Assembly: GCA_033065855.1 (NCBI GenBank)
Contig: JAVXUO010000847.1
Coordinates: 1 to 64,000 of the forward strand
Direction of reading: 5' to 3'
Length of the DNA stretch: 64,000 nucleotides
Source: Escallonia rubra
Lineage: Eukaryota; Streptophyta; Magnoliopsida; Escalloniales; Escalloniaceae
Shown piece after piece: positions 10,071 to 22,948 of this stretch. The notes under the pieces are model-generated. The model was not told the DNA's origin and made no database searches. It worked only from the letters and a program-made list of their open reading frames with translations. Positions within the stretch are counted from its first letter, which is position 1; each line of letters starts with the position of its first letter. The position numbers were made by a program, and so were the translations under genes.

Positions 10071-11686
10071 CTGCTTATGGAGGATTTTGTGAATAGAGGA
10101 CTATTATTAGGTTCTTAAATTACATGATTAATCGTAATTTTTTTGTTTTATATAAGTGCATAATTCTGTTTGATATTGAGAACCATAGTGCTTTCTATTA
10201 TTATGTATATACTTTTAATTCTATTTTTTTTTTTTTTTTTTTTAGAACCAAAATTTGAAACTGGGATATTCTGCTTATGGAGGATCCTGAGAATGGAGGA
10301 CTATTCTTAGGTTCTTAAGTTACATGATTAATCATACTTTTTGTTACATATCAATACATAATTTTGGTTGATATTGAGCATCATAATTATTTCTATTAGG
10401 GTTAATTACACCTTTTCCAGGTTCTAATTACAGTAGAACCAAAATTTCAAAATGCATAGTGACCAAAAACTTTAAAAATGTATCAGCCATATCCATCCGT
10501 TATCCTAAAAAATTGTACTTTTTGGCTGATGTCATTCATACGTATTTTTTAAATATCAATACTATCATTATACCATATATCTACATAACATTGTATAAAG
10601 ATTATAAACCCTGATTTAAAAAATTAGGGTTTCAACCCTAATTCCCAAAATTAGGGTTTCAAACCTATTTCTTTCTCTTTCCAAATTAAGGTTTTAACCC
10701 TATTTTTTAAATTAGGATATTTTCGAACCCTTATTTTTTTCACTCTTTCTTATTTTAAATACTTTTTTCTTTACTTTCTCTATTTTTAAATCTTTAAATT
10801 TTCACTTTCCATCTTATTTTAAATCCTTTTTTCACCTTTTCTCCTTCACACAGCCCCCCGACAAATCCCCATCTCCTATTTCCCGTCCAATCAGCGACCG
10901 ATCAACCGCGATGGAGTCGGTGCCACCACCAACCCCGACAGATCCCTATCTCCTCTTTCCAGTCCAACCGGTAACCAATCAACCAACAGCGCCCGCGATG
11001 GAGTCGGCGCTGCCACCACCATCCCTGACGGATTCAAATCGGTGACTGTCCGCGATGGTGGTCAAGGGTGGTCGATGATGGTGGGTTTGGTTTTGGGTAG
11101 TTGTCTATTTAAGGTTAGGGTGGTCAAATGGTGGTGGTTGTGGTGGAATTTGTGTCATTGGTGGAAGCGGTGGTGGATTTCGGGTTGGTGGCTGTAGATT
11201 GGTCATGGCAATGGTGCAGGTGGACCGCGGCGTGGTGCAGGGTGGTTGGGTCACGGTGGTGGTGCTGGGTGCTTGGGTCACGACTGTGGTGCCCGGTGGT
11301 TAGGTCACGGCGGTGAGGCATGGTGGGTGTAAGCAGTGGTTTGGGAAGAGAGAGGAGAAAAAAAACTGAAGAGAGAGAAATTTATGGGGGTAAAAAATGG
11401 TTTGGGAACTGGGAAGACAGAGGAGGAAAAAAATAAAATATGAGAGAAATTACATTTTGAAAGTAAATAACCTTCAAATTCAAGGGTAATGAAGTCATTT
11501 TGTCAAAACCGTTAAGTATTTTTGTATTCTGTTTGGTCAACGGACATAAGTGTAATTATTACAAACTATTGTCCTTGACTGTAATTACCCCCTAATCTCA
11601 GGGACATAGGTGTAATTAGCCATTTCTATTATTATGTACACACTTTTCCATTTCTTTGTAGAACCAAAATTTGCTAGTGGGATAAT
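10071..11686 (+). repeat. Tandem duplication, 200-bp unit, second copy split by a MITE
   Basis: Unit A is 10071-10270 and starts CTGCTTATGGAGGATTTTG. Unit B starts at 10271 with CTGCTTATGGAGGATCCTG, runs to 10398, and resumes at 11632-11686. Shared landmarks are GGAGGACTATT, TTACATGATTAATC, TTTCTATTATTATGTA and AGAACCAAAATTTG. A poly-T run (10224-10243) is present only in unit A. Unit A holds the uninterrupted target site of the element in unit B. Confidence 0.85.
10399..11621. mobile_element. Non-autonomous TIR element (MULE-like) with 10-bp target duplication
   Basis: The element is flanked by a perfect ATTTCTATTA repeat at 10389-10398 and 11622-11631. Its ends are inverted: left GGGTTAATTACACCTTTTCC, right on the minus strand GGCTAATTACACCTATGTCC. 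The 9-10 bp duplication length points to a Mutator-type mechanism. The interior has palindromic AAATTAGGGTTTCAACCC units (10617-10720) and a GGTGG-rich core (10900-11320) whose long open frames look spurious. No transposase is encoded. Confidence 0.85.
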
Positions 11687-14600
11687 CCATATATATCCTA
11701 AATTTCCGGCCTAGAAATATCGTGCAAAATTCTTGGTGTTTTGTCATCAGATGAGACCAAAAGAAGCAAAGATCGATCCAGTGATAACGATACTCTCACC
11801 ATGCCTATATGCTTTTCTTTGGCTGCCTTTTCCTCTTCGAGCTTTTCTTATCTGGGGTCGATTTTTTCTTGCATTTTGTTAGAGCTAGACTGAAGGTACA
11901 AATGGAAGAGGACACTATCCATCTTCCACCATTTAGGTAAGTTTCATGTCCTAATCGATTTATGTATTTATTACATGATGCGAGTACTGCGTTAAACAAT
12001 TTCGAAGACTAGGGCGAGATGTTTTATTGTGGTTAGTAGTAACAATAATTCCTTAAATCGTACTCATATTTGGGTCGAGCTTAATTTATCCATGCACGAA
12101 TACGGGTAAGACTTTTATTTAATGTTTCCACACTATTTTGAAAGTAATTTATGGCTAAATTTTCAATTGTTGCAAATAGCACACTAGAAGGTGATGGACT
12201 AATATAGTTGGCACGCCCTGATGATAAAAGTCTCTTTCGACTTTTTACCGCATTATGATTTTCTCTATCCATGGCATCTTAGACTTTTATGTACTTGAAG
12301 CTGAACTTTATTCATGTATCTTAACCAAAAAAGAGTATGGCGAGGGTTTACTTGAAATGTCTCGCTATACTCTTTTTGCTACAAATAAACCCTCGCCATA
12401 TTACACGAGTTACTATGATGCGTTAACTTCAAATGATAAGAATGCAATGCCCTCCAATTAATGATAAAGCCTGCTGATGATAATGTACAATTAAATTGAG
12501 GTTTGTCTGTTGCAATCAATCAATTGCCAAGTTTAATTGATAATGATAAGTACCTTTTCAAAATAGCAAATGTGTAGCATAACCGTTGAATGTATGAAGA
12601 TTTATCAAATTCACGTGATTTCACTTGGGTCACCCTTGGTTAATAGGGGTATTTTATTTTAAAGACATATTCAGTTTTTTTACTCTTTTATGTAATAGTT
12701 GAACATATATAATCCGTTGTCTAATCTTAATATTTATTTGGGACATATGATTGAATACCCTAAAACTTATAGAGGATTTAAAACTTAGCAACATTTGCTC
12801 TTTGAGATCACTTACATTAAGTTTTAAAGAAATCTTATTTCTCCATAAGCTTTATTGTAACTTTAGTCTTTTGCACCGATCTTCTTAAAACCTAAAATGT
12901 TACGCAAAATATGAGCAAAATATTCAAAACCAATTAAATTGGATCTCTAAGAAAAATTATAATTGATTGAAGAATATTATGTGGCAAGCTGAGAATAAGT
13001 TTGTAGAATAAAAGAGACGGAAAGGTAAATTAATTACAAGAATCATTTATCCTTCATAGACAACTACAAAAAGGGGGAAGCCTGGGTGGCCCCAGGGTGG
13101 TAATGTATTACCGAAATGTCGGTGCTAGATGTGAGAGTGTGAGGGTGGTAATATATGCAATTATGCGAGTGATCAACCATGCTAATTACCATAGTGATAA
13201 TTATTATGGTAGAATTGGAGTTTTGGTAGCGAGATTTGTAATAGTTGTGACAACAAGTGGTTGTAGTGGTATTGGCATGTAGTATGCTGATGCTTGTGGT
13301 GATAGTCGTAATAAAACGGTGGTAGTGCAAAAGGTGATGGTTGTTGTTAGAGTTGTTGTAGTGGTAGCACTAAGGCATTTTGAGGTAACATTAACATACA
13401 TTATAGTACTAATTGATAAGTTATGATCTAAATATGGATTGAACAAGTACCGAACCTAAAAAAGCTGACGATAGAAACATGAAAGTGCACTGATGGGAAT
13501 AAGTTGTGGTTATGGCGACGGTAACGCATTTTTAGTGATAATGATAGCGCTAAGGTATTTGGAGGTAGTGTTAGTGAAGTATTGTGGACGGGTTACGCAG
13601 AGAATCTTAAGGGGACAAGCGATGAATTTAAATAAAAACATAATGATTTTAGGTTAATTATGCCAGCAACTTGAATGTACATAAACTCTAACCAGGACTA
13701 GGAGCAGTAAAAAAATTTTATCTAGAATGACTTTTATGTTTGAATTTTGATTTTGGTACCACATCTTGATTCCTTAAAGTTTCGTTAATTACGCAAGACG
13801 ATGTTTTCGTTGTTAACCAATTTGTAGTCCCGGGCAACTCTAATCTAGACATTTCCAATGGTATTTTCATTAAGTCATGTTACCAAAACTTTAATAAGTT
13901 ATGTATAGATAGAAACACTTTCAATGCTATTTTTCATTTTCATTATACAGGGGACAAAAAACACACACGAAGAGTTTCTCACAAAGAAAGAAGGTGGGTG
14001 AATTTGATATTTATGCTTGTAGGAAAGTTAGAGGTTCATATACATCACCAGTAAATAAGTTATAACACTCTTTACTAGATTAAACTCACAAAAAACCGGA
14101 AGTGAGGGTACAAATAACTGAACCCTTTTTTTTATTTATTTATCGTATTGGTTCCGGATATGTCATTGTTATATGCTAGCGATCATATCTAAGATGCTCC
14201 AAATATTAAGCTAAAAAGTTGAAATTCAGTTGAACAGTAGTACGAGATTGTCGTCATATGTTGTCACGAAACGTCAATGAAAAGGCATCATAAGTCTATA
14301 TGACTTTTTCTTTTGTAGTACAACGTTCACATCTCTTTTATGAGCAAAAATTGATTATACTAAGCCATGCATTCAACCTTTATTGCTAAAGTACGCTACT
14401 GTAATGCTACTTTTCCAAAAGTCCTATTCAGAGACAATCTTCTACGTAGTATATTTCTTGCAATTTAAAGAACAACAGTTATAAACAATCTATAAAAACA
14501 CATTTAAAAAAATATTTCAAGAAAGTTAGGAAAATTAACAGTTATAAAGTATCTATAGAAATTAATTTTAAACAATATTTGAGAAATTAGAAAATGTCTC

Positions 14601-15000
14601 ATGCGTTGCACAAGTCCTTAGCTAGTTATTTTTAACACTACTTGCAACCGGATAGGAAGCTATAAACTGTTTTATTTTTTATTTTATTTTGCCTGAATGA
14701 TTGCAGTTTCTTACTGGAAGCTCCAGGAAACGTAATAGAATTGCTTACGAAATATTGAAGTAGATATGAAAACAAATGCAGTAGCAATGGAAAGTTTCGT
14801 GAACTTGAGCAAGAAATGGCGCTGGCGCTCTTCTACTAAAGAGAATTATACAAATCAACTTAATGGGGGTATCTTCTCAATAGCAAGTGTTAAGGGAACC
14901 ATACAAGAATAAGAGATTATACACCTTTGAGCCCCTCCCCTTCTAAGCATCTGTACATACAATTGGGGATGGAGGGTTCTGTAGTAGTATACAAAGAACT
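11687..15000. other. Intergenic DNA, no gene recognised
   Basis: AT-rich sequence without a supportable coding region. It contains a 73-bp compound hairpin (12329-12401), a GGTGGTAAT-like low-complexity patch (13090-13380), and a sequence at about 14605-14636 ending in CTAGT after a weak GCGTTGCAC hairpin, which resembles a decayed Helitron 3' end but is too weak to call. Confidence 0.45.
12329..12401. repeat. Compound hairpin sharing TATGGCGAGGGTTTA
   Basis: AGAGTATGGCGAGGGTTTA is followed by two separate inverted matches: CTCGCTATACTCTTTTT pairs with the first half and TAAACCCTCGCCATA with the second. Such alternating arms are seen in the subterminal repeats of CACTA-type elements, but no terminal CACTA is visible here. 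Confidence 0.55.
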
Positions 15001-15209
15001 CAAGTCAAGCTAGCTAGCTAATGAAGTTAAATGTAAGTTAATCAGAAGTGACTATACCAGCCTGTATATCTGCTGGTGACTAGTCAGAAATCCCCAAAAG
15101 TTTGAGGAAAAATCACCGCCGTGGCTACCTGCATTACTCAACTAAGCCACCAGCAGTATATGCAAAACTTGCTGGTATTGTTCCAACCATGAGAAGTTTT
15201 GTAAGTTTC

Positions 15210-18200
15210 TTATCTTTTGCCATTGATGGGGTTGGATTCAAAGAACTTGGCAACAGCCTGATAGAGATTCTCCTCCTCAAAGGGCTTTGATACATACCCA
15301 TCCATCCCACAAGACAGACACTTGTCGTAAGTGGCATGGATCACATCAGCTGTCATCGCTAATACTGGCAAATGCCACTCCGACTTTTTTTCACCCGTTC
15401 CACCTGTGCATTCTGCAGTCACCAGCTCATTTGCCTTGCTCTCCATAACCCGGATATGACGAGTTGCTTCAAAACTGAACCAAGGAAAAATAAGTTTGAA
15501 ATTAGTTTTATTTGAATCACGGCAAATCTGTAGGACAACAGGTTGCTTGGACATCCCACAAGAACGATGCAATGGGGGTTATAAAATCAAAACAAACAAT
15601 GCACGAAAATTGACATTGTAACACATAATCAGTAGGACATGAAATCTTATCATGATCTAACATCTATTAAGAGGAGCAGTCTCATCCACTCCCCATAGAC
15701 TTTGTATTTGTGCCAATCCTGCACACGACAGAGAAACTGTGAAGTTCCCTTGAATACCTTTCAACCACTACCATGTTATGATCTCATGGACATATTATTG
15801 ATACTAAGGTAAGAATAACTTAATGTGAACTCAAGGTGATAACTTCTGAAAGCAGATTTCTCGATGTTTCCCTTTATATCTGAGTTATCTTTTTCTCCAA
15901 ATTTTTCTTGAGTTCAAGCGACATTTGAAATGGGGGATTCAGAACAAATTCTTGCAAAAAAAAAGAAAGAAGAAGAAGAAAGAGATCAAACCAACACCTG
16001 GAACGAACATTCAAGATAGAATACCCTGAACTGCACTTGGTCAAGGGTGAGAGAGAAAGTTCTTATAAAATGAAAGGACATTTCATTGTTAAGAGGGTAT
16101 TTCAGACAGCACTTAAAGCTAAATACTAACGTTCACTATCGGTTATAGTGAAAGCACCGAGGCAAAAGAGTAACTCATTTAATGATGTGGTTGATGTCAT
16201 GTTCTTTCCTAGGTACCATGGTTCCGAAGAGAATATAAAGAACTATTTGATTAATAAGACTACTGCGGAATGACACAAAGAACAGAAGGTCATTGTTTCT
16301 TCAATAGCAATAACAGATAAAACTTGACATTATAAATTTGACGTGCAGTTCTTGAGTAATTGAATGATGATTTTCTAAAGGAGAAATAAAGATTTATTGC
16401 ATGTCATGTCAACCAGAATATAAAAAAAGAAGGGTTAGTACATACCCATCCATTTCTGGCATTTGAATATCCATGAAGCAAGCATCAAAATTGTGTGGTA
16501 ATTGAAGCAATGTAAGAGCTGCTTTGCCACTATCAGCACACTCTACATCAGCCCCAAACTTCTTGAGTGCACCAGCAGCAACCGCACGGTTCACCCTATT
16601 GTCATCAACCACCAATATCCTCTTGCCATGGAGGAGGCTACGAAGGAAAGCAGAACTATTCAGCATGTCCTTCCCTTGTTGCGCTTTCTTCCCCATTCCC
16701 AACACCTGCTGAAGGCAGGCTGCCACCCTGCTTGCTCTCAAAGGTTTCATGATCACAGTATCTGCGAAACCTGCCGCTTTAGCTCTGTCAAACTCAACAC
16801 TGGTTATATTGGTTGCAAGAAGAACCGTGGTAGGTAACTTTATTTTGCAACCATTCTGTTTCCAGTCAAACAACCGTAGATTCAATCCACAATTGTCACC
16901 AAATATCCACGAGTCCTTCTCCACAAGAATCAGATCTGGCTGCCATTCGTTTCTGCGAGAGTGAGTACTAGTTCATAATTACACATAAAATGAAGAGTGA
17001 TAGTTCAAGTCAGGAAGTGAGATGATATAACTTCTGCGTTCTAAATTTCTCAGTTTGATTTGACAGGGGTTTGCAGAGATTATAGTCTTTAATTTCGTTT
17101 GATTATGGGGACTAAATGGCATACTACAACTCCCTGCATACTAAAACGGCTATAGTCTTCGATTTTTAGGCAATGGTACTCAAAGCATTTATTTAAGTAA
17201 CTCCGAGAGATTGATGTTCTCTGTTGATCCTTTGGCAGGCTCAAGAAACATCAGTTCTTGCGGTGGTGATATAATCTTCGTGGCCATATGCCGGTTGCAT
17301 TAGTTGGCCATTTATCTCATATTACTTTCTTCTGAAAAGATCAGCCATCTATATGAGGTGCCCCAGAACTAAGTCTGAGCTGTTCTCGGTTTACATAAAA
17401 TATAGAAAAAGGATGCCAAGCAGAAAAGAAACTTCAAAAAACAGAAAAGAAAATCACACAGACCAATACAAAAAGAAAGCAAAGGCTACTCTATTTATGC
17501 GTACCCATTCGATGCACAAACGACATATAAAGAACGTAAATTGCAACTAAGAATCATACTTTTTTGAGGATATGCATGTTTTTCAGGAACAATTAATGCT
17601 ATACATAAGCCATTTCAATAGTACAAAAAAAAAAAAAAAAAGCCATTTCAATGCAGTCTTCCTCATCAGTCCATCAAATATCACAAACAGGGGCATGAAA
17701 CCATGTGTTTTCAATAATTACATAAAAGTAATGTTTGACCTAAACATCACATCCACAAGGAAAATGTCACAGAACTACATGACACGAAAAACTTCATACT
17801 TCTCATAAATCAGATGGATTTCCAACTTGTGAAATTCTAAGATATTTTCTTGGGGGATGGAGGATGAGTGAGGAAGGAGAGCAATGATACTTACTTAGGC
17901 CTCACAGAACCATTTTTTCCAGAAGTAGTGACTGCCATCTTGATGCTACTTACAATTTCGACCAGCATGCCAAGTCTCTTGAGATGGTATCTGGTTATAG
18001 CGGCCCTAACTGGTTTCTCGTCAACAACGGTTGCTTTCAATCCTTCCAATGCCATTGTAAGATTACCGGAAAAGGATTTATTTAGATCAACGCCAACATT
18101 TTTCTCACACCTTCTAAGGGCAGCAGTAAAAGAAAATGTGCTTCCAATATTAGGGCGGCTAATGAAGTTTATCTGACCACCCATCAGTTCAACCAGACAC

Positions 18201-21200
18201 TTGCTGATGCTCAATCCAATACCCGTTCCTCCATAATTTCTAGAGGTTGAACTGTCTGCCTGCATGAATGGCGTGAAAACCCGCTTCTGGGCAGATATGG
18301 GGATCCCAATACCTGTATCCTCAACACATACCATCAAAGTAACATTCTGACCATCATCAGGACCAGTCAGTTGACTAGAAGCATTGTACTGGAATTCCTC
18401 GTCAGCAATTAAATGCTTAAAAGTGTCCCAACTATTTCGATCATCAGCTGCTTCACAGCCACTTAAAGTTTTAAAGTGACAACTACCAGATAGAGGTGCA
18501 CCTTCAGATCCACCATTCAAGAAGGTCTCCGATTTTGCATTCAGTAGAGCTTTTGCATGTTCAGCAACATGTACTTGAACAAATATATGTCCTCGCTCCG
18601 TGAACTGTCAAGAGGTAGATATTATTAGCATGGTTACTCAGAAGAACTAGATGAATAAGTTAGCTAAAAAGGTTCAATTGCAATAGTTATTCAATATACT
18701 CTTCAAGAATGTCAACAGAGTAGCAAGGCATGCATACATCACAAACCTTGACAGAGTTTCCCACAAGATTTGTAATGACCTGCCGGAATCTTCCTGGATC
18801 CCCCATAACAATGTCTGGAACTTTATTTGATACAAAGACAGCCAACTTCACTCCCCCAACAAATGATGAAGCGTCGCGAACAAAACATAATTATGCAAAC
18901 ACCAACCCCACCAGTCATTGATTTGAAACGGCAGAATGCAGAATGGACAAGGAAAGAAAAGAAAGATAAGGACTAAGTCAGTTCAAGAAGGAGACTACAG
19001 AATGCATGGATGTTGCATAAAAAGTTTCACACATATTAATAGCAGGCGGCAATTCTGGCCAAAAATGCTGCTAATGCATAGCAGTGTTTTCTGACCTTCT
19101 AAGATCAGACAGCTTATACGGGCGACAATGCTAGGATTATGAAGTGTCGATTCTATCAATATTAACAAGAACTTACCTCAATTCCTTTGTGCCTGGACTT
19201 CTCAGAAAATAGAGAGAGGACATCATCTAGTATCGAGCGAAGATCAAATGGAACTGCCTCCAGCTCTAACTTGCCAGCTTCAATTTTCGCCCTGTCAAGC
19301 ACTTCATTTATTAAGGTTATCAAAGCCTTTCCACAGGCCTGAGCAGTTTGAGCATAGTCCCTTTGGGTTGAACTCATATCTGTATCAAGAAGCAAAGCAA
19401 GCATCCCTGCAATCACATATGTAGATACATGAAATGGCTGATTACAAATTGTCTTGATATAAACCAGAGATATTACGAAAGTACCCAGGACATACCAAGG
19501 ATGCCATTCATGGGAGTTCTGATTTCATGTGAAACGGTAGCTAGAAACTGTGATAAGGCACAAATAGAAACTTAGATGAAAGAAGAGCTATAATTCGATA
19601 TAAGCAGTCGAAGGGATTCTGAAGAAGTTAGAAAACAAAACCTGAGATTTAGCAACATCAGCAGCTTCTGCTCGGACTTTAAGTTGTTGCATCTCGTGGA
19701 AATCATCCTCCACTTTGACTATATGTATTGCTGCACCATAAATCATATAACCCACTAATAGACCAATCACAAAGAATAAGAACGTAGTGGTGATCGCTGT
19801 CCATGGAGTAGGTGCCTTCTGAAGATACCTGCTTAAACGCCAAAACATTAAGAGATATGCTCACTTTTGCTCTTCAGTAATAGTCAAGTTGTCGTCACTC
19901 TTAACCTAATAACAGAAGGCAAAGATGCACTAACCTACAGATCATTTGGTGTTTCCGGAAAGGATCCCCAAAGTCCAGTGCGCTCACACGCTTAAGGGAC
20001 ATGTCACCATCTTGATATTGACGTCCATACATGATTAATGGATCAGAAGAGTTTGTAATGTCAAGTACATTCACCACAATTGCCTGGTTGCCAGCAAGTT
20101 GCCCAAGTAGATTCTCAACAAGAGACTCAACATCAAAGGCTCCACCAAGGTATCTAATTTCAGGAAGACCAAATGCAGCAGATTTATATCAAGAGGTCGA
20201 CAAAAAGTGAAATTGACAGTATTAATAAGCCTATTCTAGTACTTAATTTTTTATTAACTTTGTTTTGAATCACCTTTTTGGCATATTTAGTAAACTTAAG
20301 ATAGATAGCAACTCCTAGAAAGTATTATGAGGAACATAACCCTATCATAGGCAATTTTCTAAGTTATCAACATGCAAGCATGAGTTTACCAAGCAATGTC
20401 CCAACCATCTGCATGAAAGCACTGCCACAAGCCATCTTTGTTGAAACAAAGTGCAATCACAAAATGATTGGGGTGTTGGAAGACATGCTTTATCACCGAA
20501 ATTGGCTAGCATCAGGACAAGGAACAGAGATACCTTCGCACAAGATATAGTTACAATTGAAAAAAAGGTCATAGTAATGATTTTTCCTTCACTGGCCTAT
20601 GATGCGGAAAACTAGGACGAGCACATACAGTAGACAGAAAAACCTGGAAAGGTTGAAAAAGGGGAGCTACTACGTGAGCTCAAAATTGGTATACAACGTG
20701 AGACTCATAACTAGAAAAAAAGGCCGGTCCCCACACACGAGGCTTCCGCATTGAGGGGTCTGGTGAGGCTTAATGAACACAGCTTTACCCCCTACTATAG
20801 CGGAGAGATTAACCGTATAGTATAGCAACAAAACTGAGGTGGACGAAAAAGCTGGTATTGGAAGTGTTGTTTTCCTTTGTGCTTTTCCAAATAATCTGCA
20901 TCATAGAATGAGGAAGAAAAACAACGGTTGAATTTCCCACCAAACATGACTACATGAGCTAATAGCTTTGGCAGATCGCAACTCTCCAAACGATGATATG
21001 ACAAAGAAAATTGAATTATGCATGAAGAAGGAAAAGATAATAAATCTTTCCCTTCCTTCATGCATGTAAGTTGATTATACAGGGTATGAACCGACTGTGC
21101 CTCCATGCATTGTTTCTGCAACGGAAAGATATCGGTACCAACAGCATTTTTCAATGATCTTTCGAACCATCCATAAAAAATTTACCTTTTGTTAAAGAAG

Positions 21201-22948
21201 GAGAAGATCATGCATCATTAGCAGCCACTTTAGGCATATTTCCGCAAAAAAAAAAAAGAGAAATGCTTAGTTCACGCATCTTTGCCAATAGAATGTTGCC
21301 GACCATCAACCAGGAACCCAAAAATAAAAATCTTCTTCTTTTTAAGAGAATGATGAAGTACTGTCATTCTAGAAGCAAGATCAAAATAATTCCAGGTACA
21401 TTGGGTTAGATTAGTAAAGCTTCCTCAAAAAGGCTAACCGATATGAGAGTACATTCTTGCCTTTTTCCTAGCATTATTTGGCAGAACTGAGCAAACAACG
21501 TCAAGTGTAATAAGTAAATACTGCTAACTGATTAGCAATCATTGCCAGTTGATTTTGCAACAACAGTATAATAGAAATTGCTATAAGGGCTAACAGAAAG
21601 ACAATCTACAGTTTTTTTAGTAGCAGGAAATAGAGGAAAGATTGCAGATGTGTAGAAAGTACAAAGTGTCCAACGTTAAGCATCACAAACAGTATTTGGC
21701 AATGATGAAGGAAACAATTCTAGGAAGAAGAGCGTAGTAGTATTCTGTCGCATTTCATCGAGTTCCTTTACAAAGCACGGCAAAATAAATTCTTCAAGCA
21801 GAATCAATACAATACGTTAAATTGGTCCTACACTTGGAACAAAATTTCCGTTCTAAACTAATTGTTTAATTCACCTGATAAGAAGTAACAAAAATAATAG
21901 ATACCAAATTTATTGAGATAACCAACCAAATGACAAAGTCTTGAGATTGGCCGCAACAGGGATAAACTCGATATCTTCTAAGTGGGACTTACCCGGCAGT
22001 TGCGTCAATACGTTCCTTTACAGAGGGATTTGGTGGGAGTTTCAGTTTGTACACAGGAAATGTCAGCACAACCCCAAGATGGTGAGAACCTAGCAACTTG
22101 AAGGGGCTTGTAAGAACAGCTTTACCAGTAGCCCTGGCCCTCAAAATGTTTTCATGGTCCTCCTGCTTGCAGCAAAGTAACATATAAAGGTCAAAATAAT
22201 AACTCACTAGCTGTAAAACACAGAGATTGAAATATAAGCTAGAAAATGAAGGAAATTACCTCCCCTGACATCATATCAAGTGATTCAATATAGGAAACAG
22301 TTTCTTGAGAGAAAATTACGGGCGCATATTCATCCCTGAGAGGTGAAGGCTCCCTCTTCATTGTCTTTATAGTCCAGCCATGTTGCCTCTCAAATTCATC
22401 CCTCTCAGAATGTACAACCCTTTGAGCATATGCCACCCCACTCAACAGTGGCCTCTCAAATGCAGTTCTTGCCGTGTATTCAGCAAATGTTTCCTACAAT
22501 TACCACACATAAATAAAATAGCAAGATAAAAGAACAAATTCCAACACCTAAAAAGTGGGACAAAAATTTCGATTACATAAAAAATGAAAATCAGATGTAA
22601 ACATATAGAAGCACAAACCTGGTCAATTGCTGACGGGTTCTTGTAATAGTGAAAAGTGGAGACGAGGACGGCGAGTGCGTGGACATGGTTAACACTAACA
22701 CTGAATTGATCTTGTAACATCCTTGCCCTTTGATCACACATGCTCACAAGAACTTCTTTCCTCCTTTGCTTATTTTCAGCATCCATTCTATTGTATATTA
22801 TTCTACTAACAAATGCCACAAGAAGGATCCACATCACCAGAATCTTGGGGAGCCAAGCCCTGTTGATAAATGTGTACTTTCTTTTTGTCCCCAATTGCTC
22901 ATTCAACTTCACAGCCACCATGTGGTGGCTTTGCATCTTTACACCCAT
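15210..22948 (-). CDS. HK4: Cytokinin receptor histidine kinase, CRE1/AHK4/WOL type
   Basis: Hybrid sensor kinase that binds cytokinin through its CHASE domain and starts the His-Asp phosphorelay to HPt proteins and response regulators, in ER and plasma membrane. Exons (minus): 22948-22619, 22493-22260, 22162-21993, 20153-19935, 19828-19642, 19547-19496, 19406-19177, 18845-18747, 18604-17895, 16952-16446, 15474-15210. All splice sites are GT-AG, phases agree, and the total is 3,003 nt = 1,000 codons plus stop. Order: TM1 ~33-53; CHASE ([20 protein letters not shown] onward) to ~315; TM2 ~328-351; H-box [13 protein letters not shown] with phospho-accepting His387; ATPase boxes DTGIGIP and GGTGIGLS; receiver-like region; C-terminal receiver with DDNRVNR, phospho-accepting Asp905 ([12 protein letters not shown]) and the SKPFEEENL lysine. 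I start at the first in-frame ATG (MGVKMQSHH); upstream the frame meets a stop without another ATG. Close match to Arabidopsis AHK4, not AHK2/3. Confidence 0.96.
20154..21992 (-). other. Intron 3 of HK4, unusually long, with a SINE-like insertion
   Basis: At 1,839 bp this is the longest intron of the gene. Its minus-strand segment ~20830-20705 reads GGGGGTAAAGCTGTGTTCAT, then CCAGACCCCTCAATGCGGAAG and GTGGGGACCGGCCTTTTT. This resembles the 3' half of Au/TS-type plant SINEs (GGGTAAGGCTGCGTAC... GGACCCCGC... GCGGGAGC... GGGCTGCCCTTTTT). It lies in the same orientation as the gene. Confidence 0.55.

Noticed and set aside
14605-14636. Helitron 3' end (CTAGT after a short hairpin)
   Set aside because: The hairpin is too degenerate and no 5' TC end or Rep/helicase was seen.
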